DNA of 64,000 nucleotides from Tricholoma matsutake (lineage: Eukaryota > Basidiomycota > Agaricomycetes > Agaricales > Tricholomataceae), in contig AP026538.1 of assembly GCA_026075535.2 (NCBI GenBank), forward strand, positions 17,988,337 to 18,052,336, read 5' to 3'. A model generated the notes under the pieces. That model was given only the letters and a program-made list of their open reading frames with translations. It did no database searches and was not told the DNA's origin. The position numbers were made by a program, and so were the translations under genes. The number at the start of each line of letters is the position of its first letter. The stretch's first letter is position 1. This document shows, one piece after another, positions 63,890-64,000 of the stretch.

Positions 63890-64000
63890 GAGATTTGATT
63901 CAGTAACGCTGCAGGTCGGGAATAATAGTTCAAGCTCTTTGAAGTATCATCGAAGCTCTCGAGGCTGATTCAGGTCGAATTTCAGAGCGGTCAAGTGCCC
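63890..64000 (-). other. gypsy D gag, further N-terminal coding in another frame
   Basis: Residual sequence upstream of Met 63889 reads as coding-like after one frame change but is too short to describe. Confidence 0.35.

Larger units (their letters stand above)
56431..64000 (-). mobile_element. Ty3/gypsy retrotransposon D, 5' end outside window
   Basis: Minus-strand order: gag (63889 down to 62270, continuing right of the window), protease (62206-61820), RT and RNase H (61413-59923), integrase (59871-58249). It lacks a chromodomain and its pol differs from families A and B. Between pol and the 3' polypurine tract lies a plus-strand accessory gene (56579-57924). Stops in RT show it is no longer intact, but it keeps far more CpG than the gypsy copies to the left. 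Confidence 0.87.

Overview
The window reads as a transposon graveyard from a filamentous basidiomycete, most likely an agaricomycete mushroom. The evidence is short spliceosomal introns (50-69 nt, GTAAGT or GTATGT donors, CTAAC-type branch sites, TAG/CAG acceptors) together with mushroom-type mobile elements: chromodomain Ty3/gypsy, Ty1/copia, a Tad-like LINE, a CACTA/Plavaka-like transposase and a KDZ-associated cysteine cluster. I see no convincing intact host gene, no rRNA and no canonical tRNA gene. Almost every coding stretch is a piece of a retroelement or transposase broken by stops, frameshifts or insertions.

Layout. 1-5719: a Ty1/copia element (minus strand) running off the left edge, its gag split by a DNA transposon (3147-4843). 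5720-7506: transposase remnant. 7507-15020: hairpin-rich DNA and a tandem-repeat exon split by a nested pair of transposons (9327-13726 and 11016-13098). 15020-18420: decayed minus-strand genes including a second gypsy clade. 18620-31153: two old copies of gypsy family A in opposite orientation, carrying three insertions. 32145-38617: LINE flanked by transposon ends. 38620-44206: a second copia copy with a rearranged transposon cluster inside. 44212-47034: mosaic of copia, gypsy and Tc1/mariner pieces. 47048-53034: the youngest and most complete gypsy A copy. 53035-55740: CpG-richer DNA with long non-coding repeats. 55740-64000: a different gypsy (D) with an antisense accessory gene, running off the right edge.

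The most unusual content is a set of non-autonomous DNA transposons with 8-bp target duplications. I call them T1 (termini GAGGTCTTTACACTCCCCC and CAGTACTTTACA), T2 (TAGTGTTTRAARGTCCAG) and a possible T3 (ends not resolved). Although their ends differ, they carry the same kind of cargo: (i) a GGGCCCAAA...TTTGGGCCC hairpin set directly against an intron with donor, branch site and acceptor, found 18 times; (ii) dispersed GAGCAGTNGCTC hairpins; (iii) rows of C-rich/G-rich stem-loops. Each T1 end examined also has a tRNA-like unit (A box, B box, T4-T5 stop) pointing outward, ten out of ten. One T1 copy carries a captured KDZ-type cysteine-cluster fragment. I know of no published description of this combination. 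It is the best candidate for an undescribed system here.

Decay has a clear signature. Across gypsy copies, CGA arginine codons have become TGA or CAA, and intron donors in ACGTAAG have become ACATAAG, which fits deamination of methylated CpG. The DNA right of about 53 kb keeps far more CpG.
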